Of a DNA stretch of 35,092 bases, positions 7,975-16,416 are shown piece by piece. The notes under the pieces are model-generated. The model was given only the letters and a program-made list of their open reading frames with translations. It was not told where the DNA came from and did no database searches. Made by a program: the position numbers and the translations under genes. The stretch is from Coriobacteriales bacterium. GTDB taxonomy: Bacteria > Actinomycetota > Coriobacteriia > Coriobacteriales > UMGS124. Each line of letters begins with the position of its first letter. Position 1 is the stretch's first letter. The stretch covers positions 1 through 35,092 of the forward strand of contig JAFWFL010000132.1 of the NCBI GenBank assembly GCA_017515595.1. The letters are read 5' to 3'.

Positions 7975-9336
7975 TTAGCTGCTATATTGCATTGTTTGTT
8001 TTTTGGGAGGCAGGATGCCGTAGTTGTTTCCCAGGGAAAGTACGAGGACTGCCGAGACACCCATTGCGAGCAGCTCTGACGTTGGCCAGGCGAGCCAGAG
8101 GCCATCAACGCCAAGAACAAGCGGCAGCAAATAGATGGCAGCGATCTCGAATACGAGCGTTCGTATAAACGAGATAAATGCCGAGACCAACCCGTTGCCT
8201 AGGGCGGTGAAAAGCGACGACGCATACATAGAGTACCCCATGAGGGCAAAAGCAATAGACTGCAGCCTAAATGCATGCTCGGTCATCTCGTGCAGTCCCT
8301 CATCATAGCCGGCAAATGCATCGGCCACCAGCGTTGCGCTTGCTTGGGAAGCCGCAAACATGGCAATGCCTCCGATTGCCACAAACAAAACGCCTTTTTT
8401 GAGAAGATTTTGCATTTCATGCGTGTTGCGCGCTCCGTATTGAAAACTCATGAGCGGCGCTGATCCCATACAATATCCCATGAATATTGCCGAGAAAATC
8501 ATGGAGACATACATACACACTCCAAAGGCGGAGACCCCGTTTTCTCCGGCTAATATCAAAAGCTGGATATTGTAAAGAATGCTCACTACTGAAACTGCAA
8601 TGTTGGTCATGAGTTCGCTTGAGCCGTTGATACAAGCGTGTCCAATTTCTCCCCAGTTAAGGTGTGTTTTGCAAAGTCGCAGCGCGCTGGAGTTGGGCCG
8701 CAAAAAGTAAATAATGGGAATCGCTCCGCCCAAAATTTCGCTGATATTGGTTGCAACCGCAGCTCCTACCACACCCCAGCCAAAGACCCCCACAAACAAA
8801 AAGTCAAGGAACATGTTCATAACACCGGCAATAACTGTTACAACAAACCCAAGACGAGGCTTGCCTGCGGTTACAAAAAAGCTCTGAAATATATACTGTA
8901 AGGCAAAAAACGGCAGGCTTATAAGGACAATTCTGCCGTAAAGAGCGGCCTCATCGAGCATGTCCCCGGTTGCACCCATTGCCTGCGCTACCGGATACGC
9001 TATAAACATACCTATGATCATAAGCACAACGCCCAACGCAAAGGCAAAAATCACAAACAGAGAGAATTGCCGGTTTGCCTTGGCGTCATCACCTTCACCA
9101 CGAGTCTTGCCCACAATGGCACTACCGCCGGAGCCAACCATAAAACCCGATGTTGAGAGGATCATGACCATTGGCATGATAAAATTCACGGCCGCAAATG
9201 ATGTTTTGCCTGCAAAGTTCGAAATAAAGAGTCCGTCAACAATGCCATAAATCGAGGTAAATATCATAGTGGCAATAGAAGGCAGGACAAACCGGATTAG
9301 TTTGCCCCACCCAAAGTGTTGCGACATATCAGTCAA
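7975..9336 (-). CDS. MATE family efflux transporter (MepA-like)
   Basis: A polytopic inner-membrane protein of about 453 residues with some 12 hydrophobic segments. Its start (MSQHFGWGKLIRFVLPSI), IYGIVDGLFISNFAG and SGGSAIVGKTRGEGD are typical of the MATE cation/multidrug antiporters of the MepA/DinF type. These export drugs or other cationic compounds using Na+ or H+ gradients. The start is set at TTG 9336 because GGAGGA sits 6 bases upstream; ATG 9327 is the alternative but lies 15 bases from that site. The longer open frame to 9465 begins inside the promoter region. An extended -10 promoter and a 12-bp dyad lie 60-110 bases upstream. The substrate is not known. Confidence 0.9.
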   Translation of the reverse strand: MTDMSQHFGWGKLIRFVLPSIATMIFTSIYGIVDGLFISNFAGKTSFAAVNFIMPMVMILSTSGFMVGSGGSAIVGKTRGEGDDAKANRQFSLFVIFAFALGVVLMIIGMFIAYPVAQAMGATGDMLDEAALYGRIVLISLPFFALQYIFQSFFVTAGKPRLGFVVTVIAGVMNMFLDFLFVGVFGWGVVGAAVATNISEILGGAIPIIYFLRPNSSALRLCKTHLNWGEIGHACINGSSELMTNIAVSVVSILYNIQLLILAGENGVSAFGVCMYVSMIFSAIFMGYCMGSAPLMSFQYGARNTHEMQNLLKKGVLFVAIGGIAMFAASQASATLVADAFAGYDEGLHEMTEHAFRLQSIAFALMGYSMYASSLFTALGNGLVSAFISFIRTLVFEIAAIYLLPLVLGVDGLWLAWPTSELLAMGVSAVLVLSLGNNYGILPPKKQTMQYSS

Positions 9337-9399
9337 AACAAATCCTCCGCATAATTTCAAAAAATCAAAGCAGCGTAATTCATAAAAACTCTTCCTTGC

Positions 9400-9444
9400 A
9401 TTATAGCATGACAAAACCAGGTAAAAGGAATTTTTTACCTGGTT
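9400..9444 (-). promoter_or_regulatory. Extended -10 promoter with a 12-bp dyad operator upstream of the MATE gene
   Basis: On the minus strand TGCTATAAT (9400-9408) is an extended -10 box. The -35 region falls within a perfect inverted repeat, AACCAGGTAAAA-N6-TTTTACCTGGTT (9415-9444). A dyad at this position is the usual place for a repressor or activator site. It could also form a hairpin with TTTTGTC after it, so an attenuator is the alternative. No regulator gene is adjacent. Confidence 0.6.
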
Positions 9445-9457
9445 CATTCCAATAAAA

Positions 9458-9485
9458 TGAGTCAAGAGAACCGTCCCAATGACTT
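9458..9485. repeat. Short dispersed repeat, GGGACGG core
   Basis: The minus strand reads AAGTCATTGGGACGGTTCTC followed by TTGACTC. Imperfect outer arms (GTCA/TGAC) flank the GGGACGGTTC core. It is related in form to the repeats at 22-134, 7921-7953 and 27506-27555. Confidence 0.55.
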
Positions 9486-9601
9486 ATTAATCATTTTTTA
9501 CTTAAGGAATTGCCGTGAAACGGTACGCAATAGCTGAGCGAACGTGTATAGTACAAAAATAGTAAACTACATAACGTTCCGCGGTTGAGGAAGGCAGATA
9601 A

Positions 9602-10933
9602 ATGGATAACCGGAGAAACACAAACTCAGGCTATAACCAGTACAACCAGTATAACTCATATTCCCGTAACTCATATGATTCCGGGTCATATCGCAACAGG
9701 TCAAACGCTTACAATCAAAGAACCGCGGCTGCCGCGCAAGCAACCTACAGGCGCCCCAACAGGCAGCCTGAACAAAAGCGCTCATATAAACCGGTCTTAA
9801 TTGTGATAATTATCCTTTTGACCCTTGTCCTTTTGGGTGTTGGAGGCTGGTTCTTGTACAGGATGCTCACCACATTCCCCGTTACCATAAACGGTGAAAA
9901 GGTTATTATGCATAACGGTGACACCGTTGCCACTTTGCTTGAAGGCGGGTACGCAACTCCAAACCCGGGTAATCTCCTTGCAATGGACGGTAACGTCCTT
10001 ATTCAGGGCGGAGGCGAACCATATGCCATAACGGTAGACGGTGTTCCAACCAAAGATACCAATCTGCAGCTCGCAAACAATATTGATGTACAGATTGGTG
10101 ACGGCGCAGACCTGACCGAGGAAATCATTACAACCGAGGAAGCTATTCCTTTTGAGTGGCACAATGACAGCCTCGAGTTTGGCGCTTATTGGAACGGCTC
10201 AATCCATCTTTTGAGTGACGGCAGAGAGGGCAAACGCGTGATACGTACCGGCGCGCTCTCAGGCCAAACACAGACCGAGGTTGTGGAGGAGCCCATCGAC
10301 AGCGGATATCGCATCTTTACTGCCCAGGTAAATGAGCTGGTTGTTGCCTTTACCTTTGATGACGGACCATGGCCAGAGACAACAAGCCAGATTCTCGACA
10401 TCTTGGAACAATACGGAGCACATGCAACCTTCTTTACCATTGGTAACCAAATCCCCGGCAGAGAATACCTGGTACAACGAGCCATTTCCCTGGGTTGCCA
10501 GGTATGCACCCATACCTGGGACCATGCCAATGGCTCCGGTCAGGGCGTTAACATTACCTATATGTCTCCAGAAGAACAGATTAACGAAGTTCTCATGGGT
10601 TATCAGGCTATTACAGACGCTACCGGCCAGGAGCCTGCTCGCATTATGCGCGCTCCGGGAGGCAACTTCTACGGCGAGACAATTGAGAACCTGTGGCCAT
10701 ACGTTGATGCCGAGATAGGTTGGGATATTGATACCCGCGACTGGGCCCGTCCCGGCGTCGACGCTATTGTGGCTTCTATTCTCACAGTTGAACCCGGTCA
10801 GGTAATTCTTATGCATGACGGCGGCGGCGACCGCTCTCAAAGCGTCCAAGCTCTCGCCCAAGCTCTCCCCATCTTAGCTGACCTGGGATATCGCTTTGTA
10901 ACCATAGACGAGCTCATGGCCATGAGCCTGTAG
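9602..10933 (+). CDS. Membrane-anchored polysaccharide deacetylase (NodB domain)
   Basis: The 443-residue protein begins with about 60 cytoplasmic residues rich in Asn, Tyr, Ser and Arg, followed by one transmembrane helix (about 66-88). The outer part has a beta-rich region (about 95-235) and a C-terminal NodB deacetylase domain. Catalytic motifs are visible: TFDDGP (base and metal Asp), HTWDH (zinc histidines), RAPGG, GWDIDTRDW and ILMHDGG. The family removes N-acetyl groups from peptidoglycan or other extracellular glycans. The start follows GAGGAAGG. It lies next to an L,D-transpeptidase, another cell-wall enzyme, which supports a peptidoglycan role. The exact glycan is unknown. The residues after the stop belong to a molybdoenzyme remnant, not to this gene. 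Confidence 0.92.
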   Translation: MDNRRNTNSGYNQYNQYNSYSRNSYDSGSYRNRSNAYNQRTAAAAQATYRRPNRQPEQKRSYKPVLIVIIILLTLVLLGVGGWFLYRMLTTFPVTINGEKVIMHNGDTVATLLEGGYATPNPGNLLAMDGNVLIQGGGEPYAITVDGVPTKDTNLQLANNIDVQIGDGADLTEEIITTEEAIPFEWHNDSLEFGAYWNGSIHLLSDGREGKRVIRTGALSGQTQTEVVEEPIDSGYRIFTAQVNELVVAFTFDDGPWPETTSQILDILEQYGAHATFFTIGNQIPGREYLVQRAISLGCQVCTHTWDHANGSGQGVNITYMSPEEQINEVLMGYQAITDATGQEPARIMRAPGGNFYGETIENLWPYVDAEIGWDIDTRDWARPGVDAIVASILTVEPGQVILMHDGGGDRSQSVQALAQALPILADLGYRFVTIDELMAMSL

Positions 10934-10942
10934 GCACCTGTC

Positions 10943-10996
10943 GGAGCCGCCCTCACCCAAGAGAACTGTGTATTTGTGCACAAGCTTACAGATTAA
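10943..10996 (+). pseudogene. Remnant of the 3' end of a molybdopterin oxidoreductase gene
   Basis: These bases encode GAALTQENCVFVHKLTD and a stop. That is the C-terminus of the molybdoenzyme at 16417-18585 with one residue changed (His for Arg). Over 53 bases, 49 match the inverted copy at 16418-16470, and three of the four changes are synonymous. Nothing similar is seen upstream of 10943. The remnant's TAA overlaps the stop codon of the L,D-transpeptidase gene on the other strand. Confidence 0.85.
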
Positions 10997-12396
10997 TACA
11001 CAACAACCGTAGAGCCATAGGGGATGTTGTCTTGAATCCAAATGGCGTTTTCTATGGCCATACGTACACAGCCGTGCGAGAGGTTCATGCCCAGACGGCC
11101 GTCTGCTATGCCTCCCTCGGGCCAGTAGCAGATTGAGTGCATATAGTATTCACCGTAGAATTGGGTGTAATAAAAGCTCCGTACGCCATAGGAATCAAAT
11201 GAGTAGCCTTTATAACCAACAGAGAATACGCCATGGATAGTGGGCGTGTCGTAGGCGCCGGTGGTAACATCCCATTGTGAAAGAAGATTCCAGTTGCCGT
11301 ACCCTCCGGTATATACACCCAGGATATTATTGGTGCAATCAATAGCTATTAAATAGCCGGTTTCGCTGCCAAAGCCCTGAACATAGGCGGTCATGTTCTC
11401 GCCAACAATATACGGGCAATAAAATTCTGTGGAGCCAATTAAAACAGCCGGATCAGAGCCGTTCATGGCGTATCCTTCTACTGTGGCATATCCTGAGGGC
11501 ATATCGATCGCATAAAGATGCGTACCCCAGGAACCATTCTCGTATTTCTCGGCCTGATACCAGGTAACTCCTCCGTACGAGTCATAAACACAAAACGAGG
11601 CGCCCCAGGCGGTGTCAGCTCTGCCTCCGGCAAGTGTGAGCCAAATGATGCCATCGCTTACCTCTGCCTCGACAACGGCGGGGGTGAGAATTACTACAGG
11701 CTCCGGGGTTGTTTTAGGCTGAGACGTATTGACTTGTGTTGTTTCAGTCTGTGTTGTTTCAGGTTTTGCGGTATTTTGCTGCGTTGCAGAATTGCTTGGT
11801 GTCTGGATGCTTGCAGATTCGGGCTCCGGAATCATAACCAGAGTCGAGTCAATTTTGGTAGTATTGCCGTCTTTGGTAGCCCAGGCATTTACCGTTGTCT
11901 CTCCGTATCCCAGTTCATTTGTTGCCGTTTGAATATACCAGGTATTATTACTCTTGAGTTCCGGTTGAACCCAGCGGGTTTTTTGGCTGCCAACAATTTC
12001 AAAAATCACTTTATCAGCGTTTTCATAACGTCCGTGTCCGGCAGTAATCATGATGTTAGACGCATCGCCTGATATGAGTACATAGAATACCTCTGATTTT
12101 GCCTCGGCATCCTGAGCGGCAGGAGAAGGCTCCGGCTCGGTTTCCTTGGTATTTAAAGACTCAGCGGAACTTGTTGTGGCTTTGTCTGACTGGGGAGTAA
12201 AAACTACGAGAGTTTCTGAAAAGGCTTTATCGGCAAAGGTTGTAACCGCGGTTTCTATGAGGGAAATAGGATTATTTTGGACGGTTGCCGCCTGCTCCTG
12301 AGCAGCATAGGCGTGAACCAAGAACAAAGAAGTACACGAACAAGCAAGCAAGCAAAGTGCAACACAAACCCCTATACCGGTTTTAACGAACCGCAT
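10993..12396 (-). CDS. Secreted L,D-transpeptidase (YkuD domain)
   Basis: The 467-residue protein begins with a signal peptide or membrane anchor (MRFVKTGIGVCVALCLLAC, then ending near AYAA). A Ser/Thr/Gln/Pro-rich linker lies at about 185-225. Two beta-rich repeats of about 80 residues, each with a W-containing core, surround it. The YkuD catalytic domain is at the C-terminus with the diagnostic SHGCVRM (catalytic Cys) preceded by the HSICYWPEGG region. These enzymes make 3-3 peptidoglycan cross-links or attach proteins to the wall. ATG at 12396 follows AGAAAGG; the TTG at 12402 is rejected. It converges with the deacetylase, and its stop codon lies in the molybdoenzyme remnant. Confidence 0.92.
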   Translation of the reverse strand: MRFVKTGIGVCVALCLLACSCTSLFLVHAYAAQEQAATVQNNPISLIETAVTTFADKAFSETLVVFTPQSDKATTSSAESLNTKETEPEPSPAAQDAEAKSEVFYVLISGDASNIMITAGHGRYENADKVIFEIVGSQKTRWVQPELKSNNTWYIQTATNELGYGETTVNAWATKDGNTTKIDSTLVMIPEPESASIQTPSNSATQQNTAKPETTQTETTQVNTSQPKTTPEPVVILTPAVVEAEVSDGIIWLTLAGGRADTAWGASFCVYDSYGGVTWYQAEKYENGSWGTHLYAIDMPSGYATVEGYAMNGSDPAVLIGSTEFYCPYIVGENMTAYVQGFGSETGYLIAIDCTNNILGVYTGGYGNWNLLSQWDVTTGAYDTPTIHGVFSVGYKGYSFDSYGVRSFYYTQFYGEYYMHSICYWPEGGIADGRLGMNLSHGCVRMAIENAIWIQDNIPYGSTVVVY

Positions 12397-12553
12397 AAAC
12401 AAGCCTTTCTTAAGTATGTACCAAAGCGCAATAAGTAATTAAGTATAACATAGCAACCATGTATTTGATGTTTTGTTTACGTGTAAGGCGCGTGAACAAT
12501 ATATGCTTCGAGAACTTTTGCGCTTCGCGTGTTTCTTTGTATCATCTTGGGTA

Positions 12554-12582
12554 CCAACAGGTGTACTATATGCACCTGTTGG
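12554..12582 (+). promoter_or_regulatory. 10-bp perfect stem-loop in the leader of the AAA+ gene
   Basis: CCAACAGGTG and CACCTGTTGG are exact complements around a 9-base loop. It lies about 60 bases upstream of the AAA+ start and has no T-run, so it is more likely an operator or leader structure than a terminator. Confidence 0.55.
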
Positions 12583-12644
12583 CAGCGCTCAGTTCTTGGA
12601 GCTGTCCGGTGGTTTTGGCGTTTTTTGGAGAGGATTCCGCTTAG

Positions 12645-14042
12645 ATGGAACAGCTCGATCTGCAGGCACTTCTTACCAGGTCTTATGATATATGTGCAGC
12701 AATTACCAAGGCAAATGTAGGCAATGTACTTGCCGAGAAAACCCCGTTGCGAACACTTTTGCGCAACGATCTTGCAAAATTTGGTATTCTGCTTGCTGAG
12801 GCTGACGGTAAAGTAGATGCTGATGAACTTGAGTATATTCGCACTACTTTGGGCTACTCGGCAGATGCGCCAATTATTGAACAGGCAAAAAACCGCTGGT
12901 CAAAATCTCCGGTCCAAACCGGCGAGGTCCCTCAGTCTCTCAAATATGCTGTCCTGAGCGATGCGGGCTCAAAGCTTAAACCTGATCCTTTTAAGCGCCA
13001 GTGTTCCTCAATATTCTATGACACGTTTAAAGTGTTTGGGCAAACAGTCCTTACCCTGCGCAAACATGACGTCACAAGCGAAGAAGCGCAGGTATTTACC
13101 GCTTATATGGAGTGCATGGAGAAAATGCTCCGCGAATATGCGGTATGGCGTCCCAGTTCCCAAAAGTCATATAAAGCTATTGAACCGGCTTTTACTTCTC
13201 AGCCGGCAGAAGACCGTGAGGCCGAGCTCGAAACCCTTTTGAACGAACTTAACGGACTCATTGGCCTTGAAGGTGTAAAGCGTCAGGTAAACACTATTAT
13301 TAATCTCATCAAGGTGCAAAAAATGCGCCAAGAGCAAGGCATGAAAGCGGCTGATATCTCAAAGCACATGGTGTTTTTGGGAAATCCCGGTACCGGTAAA
13401 ACAACCGTTGCCCGCATGCTTGCCGGTATTTACCGCTGCCTCGGGGTTCTCCGCAAGGGCCAGCTGGTAGAAGTAGACCGCTCCGGGCTCGTGCGCGGCT
13501 ATATTGGCCAAACGGCAACCCGCACGCAGGAAGTGGTAGAAGAAGCATTGGGCGGACTGCTCTTTATAGACGAGGCCTATGCGCTTACCGTTAAAAAGAG
13601 CGAAGGTGATTTTGGCCAGGAGGCAGTTGACACCCTCCTGAAAGCGATGGAAGATCACCGCGATGACCTGGTGGTTATTGTTGCGGGCTACACTGATCTT
13701 ATGGAAGAATTCCTCAACTCAAACCCGGGACTGCGCTCGCGTTTTAGCACGTACATCACCTTTGATGATTACTCGGCAGACGAGCTCATGGCTATTCTTC
13801 AAATGAATCTCAAAAAGCAGGAGTACCGGCTTTCGCCCGCTGCCGAGAAAAAAGCCCGCGAACTTATTGACTACCGGGTTGCACATAAGCCGGATAACTT
13901 TGCAAACGCCCGCGATATCCGCAACTTTATGGAGCATGCCATAGCTAATCATGCAACCCGCGTTGCAAACCTCAAGGGCGCAAAAAACAGCAAGAGGATT
14001 TTGAGCACCATCAAGCCTGAAGATCTGGAGGATTGGAATTAG
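12645..14042 (+). CDS. AAA+ ATPase of the CbbX/SpoVK type with an N-terminal TerB-like domain
   Basis: The 465-residue cytoplasmic protein has two parts. Residues of about 15-180 are helical and acidic (ADGKVDADELEYI), like TerB/DjlA-type domains. Residues of about 200-465 form an AAA+ module with Walker A GNPGTGKTT, Walker B LLFIDEAYAL, a sensor region (VIVAGY) and the arginine-finger segment NPGLRSRF. This module is typical of CbbX, SpoVK and EccA, which remodel protein complexes as hexamers. The partner is unknown. The MMPL gene begins 49 bases downstream on the same strand, so the two probably form an operon, and pairing of an EccA-like ATPase with a membrane exporter suggests an envelope function. 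The start has GGAGAGGA about 11 bases upstream. Confidence 0.88.
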   Translation: MEQLDLQALLTRSYDICAAITKANVGNVLAEKTPLRTLLRNDLAKFGILLAEADGKVDADELEYIRTTLGYSADAPIIEQAKNRWSKSPVQTGEVPQSLKYAVLSDAGSKLKPDPFKRQCSSIFYDTFKVFGQTVLTLRKHDVTSEEAQVFTAYMECMEKMLREYAVWRPSSQKSYKAIEPAFTSQPAEDREAELETLLNELNGLIGLEGVKRQVNTIINLIKVQKMRQEQGMKAADISKHMVFLGNPGTGKTTVARMLAGIYRCLGVLRKGQLVEVDRSGLVRGYIGQTATRTQEVVEEALGGLLFIDEAYALTVKKSEGDFGQEAVDTLLKAMEDHRDDLVVIVAGYTDLMEEFLNSNPGLRSRFSTYITFDDYSADELMAILQMNLKKQEYRLSPAAEKKARELIDYRVAHKPDNFANARDIRNFMEHAIANHATRVANLKGAKNSKRILSTIKPEDLEDWN

Positions 14043-14091
14043 CCACTGACCCGCTGCAAAAAGCAGTATGAGATAAGCCAGGGAGAAGCAC

Positions 14092-16410
14092 ATGTCATTA
14101 AAAGAGCGCATATCTGCATTTATTGTAGACAACCGACGCGTTGTGCTTACGGTTATGCTCATACTGACAGCGATCTGGGCGCTCATGATTCCGCAGGTTA
14201 CCGTCAACTCTGATATGACAAAATACCTGGCAGATTCCTCGCCCATGAAGCAAGGCATAGACGTGATGGCTCAGGAGTTCCCGGATATGCAGACTCCCAA
14301 AACCGTACGTCTTATGGTTGATGACCTCACCGAGGATCTTAAGCCTGAACTCAAAAGCCGGCTTGAGAAGATCGAAGGTGTAGACTCGGTTACCTGGGAA
14401 GCCGGTTCTGATGACTATAACCGCGATAACCACACACTCTATGTAATGAGCACCGGCTGCAATTACGGCTCAGCCGCCGAGAAGGCCATAGAAGCCAACT
14501 CTCTGAAGACTGCCCAGAGCAGCGAGTTCAACGTAACGCTTGCTCAGGTGAGCAACAACAGTTCGCAACCGGTTGATTTGCCCATTATTGTGCTCATTAT
14601 GGGTGTAGGCTTTTTGACAATCGTGTTGTGCATTATGTGCCGCTCTTGGATGGAGCCGGTGATATATCTAATTGCGATTGGATGCGCTGTTGGTCTCAAT
14701 ATGGGAACCAATATTATTCAGGGTTCAATTGCGCAGGTAACGTTCTCAATCGGGGCAATTCTGCAGCTGGTTCTCTCGATGGACTACTCGGTTATCCTCA
14801 TGAACCGGTTCCGTCAGGAGCTGACCTCAGAGCTTACGGCATACAACGGCCATGACGGTGTGGAAACACCGGCTTTTTCAGGGTTTCTCGACCTTTTGGC
14901 CAGCGATTTGGCAGTAGCCCGGGAGCTGCGCATTAAAGCCATGAAGCGCGCTCTTGCCGGAGCGCTCACCGCGATTGCCGCGAGTTCGCTCACCACGTTT
15001 GTTGGCCTTCTGACCCTCGTATTCATGACCTTTAAGATTGGCGGAGACCTTGGAGTTGTCCTTGCAAAAGGCGTGCTCTTTAGTTTGATCTGCGTGTTTA
15101 CCGTATTGCCTGCACTTATTCTGATGTCGCACAAAGCGCTTGCCCGCTCGGTAAAACCGTCGCCCAGTCCCCGACTTAACAAGCTTGCCCATGTAGAATA
15201 TAAGATTCGCTACGTGCTGCCGGTATGCTTTGTGGGTATCTTTATTGCAGCGTTTATACTCCAGAGTTCAACGCCGGTTTCTTATACGCTTCATTATGCT
15301 GACCCCATCGCAGATGTGTTCCCCACCAATTCTCAGGTAGTAGTGCTTTATAACAATAAGGATGAAGACGCGGTTGAGTTAGTGGCAAATGAGCTGCTTC
15401 TAGATGCCAATGTCAAAGAAGTCAATGCATGGGCAACCACTCTCGGCAAACCGCTTACTGCTTCTGAACTTGCAGATGCGGTACAACAGATGGACATGCC
15501 CGAGATTGAAGATACGGGGTTTGACGAGAAAACTTTGAAACAGCTTTACACGCTTTATGCATCAAAATATCCCCCGGAGGAGGGCGATGAATCTCAGGAA
15601 ACAGCGATATCAATTGCTGAACTTGCACGGTACCTGAATGAAGATATTCTCACAAACTTCCTCTATTCACGCATGATAAGTGCAGATCAAAAGGCTACTA
15701 TAGCTTCTATGCAAGACTTATTGGATGATGCGCGCAGTCAGCTTGTGGGTCCAAATTACTCGCTTATGTCAATTACCGTTAACACGGCTGCGGGTACCCA
15801 GGAAGCCGCTGATCTCATGGAACACCTGGCTACACTTTGCGAAGAAAACTTTGAGGGAAATTATTATCTTATTGGCGATGCTGCCATGGTACGCGAAATG
15901 CGCCAGGGTTTTGCCCATGAAATGCTGCAGATTACGCTTATCTCGGCCATTGCGATCTTCCTGGTAGTTGCTATTGCCTTCAGAAATATTGTGATACCGT
16001 TCTTATTGGTGCTCGTAGTGCAATGCGGCGTGTATCTGACAATTGTTGCGGTGGGTCTGCAGGGTTATGATATTTATTACCTGGCAATGCTTATTGTCCA
16101 GTGCATACTCATGGGAGCTACCATTGACTACGGAATCCTCCTAACCAACCAATACCGGGAAGCACGTATGAGTATGGATATCCCTCAGGCGCTCGCAACT
16201 GCCTACAATAACTCAATTAATACCATTATGACGAGCGGTCTCATTATGATTGTGGTAACAGCTGCACTCGCCGTAATGTCTCCCGAGCCCACTATCGCGG
16301 AGATTTGTCAAACCATAAGCATGGGCGCCACAAGCGCCGTTATCCTCATTCTCTTCATTCTCCCCGGCATAATAGCCGCCCTCGACCGCTTTGTAGCAGG
16401 CAAACGCTAA
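14092..16410 (+). CDS. MMPL/RND family membrane transporter
   Basis: The 772-residue protein has the two-fold layout of the RND superfamily: one N-terminal transmembrane helix, an external loop (about 40-165), a cluster of five to six helices, then the same again with the second loop at about 405-605. The second cluster carries the GATIDYGILLTNQYREAR segment and the first carries SMDYSVILMNRFRQE. These Asp-containing helix-4 motifs mediate proton coupling in MMPL proteins. Members export lipids, siderophores or hydrophobic compounds across the cytoplasmic membrane. The start follows GGGAGAAGCAC. The substrate cannot be named. It converges with the molybdoenzyme gene, with only six bases between the stops. 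Confidence 0.92.
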   Translation: MSLKERISAFIVDNRRVVLTVMLILTAIWALMIPQVTVNSDMTKYLADSSPMKQGIDVMAQEFPDMQTPKTVRLMVDDLTEDLKPELKSRLEKIEGVDSVTWEAGSDDYNRDNHTLYVMSTGCNYGSAAEKAIEANSLKTAQSSEFNVTLAQVSNNSSQPVDLPIIVLIMGVGFLTIVLCIMCRSWMEPVIYLIAIGCAVGLNMGTNIIQGSIAQVTFSIGAILQLVLSMDYSVILMNRFRQELTSELTAYNGHDGVETPAFSGFLDLLASDLAVARELRIKAMKRALAGALTAIAASSLTTFVGLLTLVFMTFKIGGDLGVVLAKGVLFSLICVFTVLPALILMSHKALARSVKPSPSPRLNKLAHVEYKIRYVLPVCFVGIFIAAFILQSSTPVSYTLHYADPIADVFPTNSQVVVLYNNKDEDAVELVANELLLDANVKEVNAWATTLGKPLTASELADAVQQMDMPEIEDTGFDEKTLKQLYTLYASKYPPEEGDESQETAISIAELARYLNEDILTNFLYSRMISADQKATIASMQDLLDDARSQLVGPNYSLMSITVNTAAGTQEAADLMEHLATLCEENFEGNYYLIGDAAMVREMRQGFAHEMLQITLISAIAIFLVVAIAFRNIVIPFLLVLVVQCGVYLTIVAVGLQGYDIYYLAMLIVQCILMGATIDYGILLTNQYREARMSMDIPQALATAYNNSINTIMTSGLIMIVVTAALAVMSPEPTIAEICQTISMGATSAVILILFILPGIIAALDRFVAGKR

Positions 16411-16416
16411 AATAGT

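Noticed and set aside
11518-12072. 184-codon plus-strand ORF opposite the L,D-transpeptidase
   Set aside because: It is Cys/Arg-rich, low-complexity antisense of a real gene.
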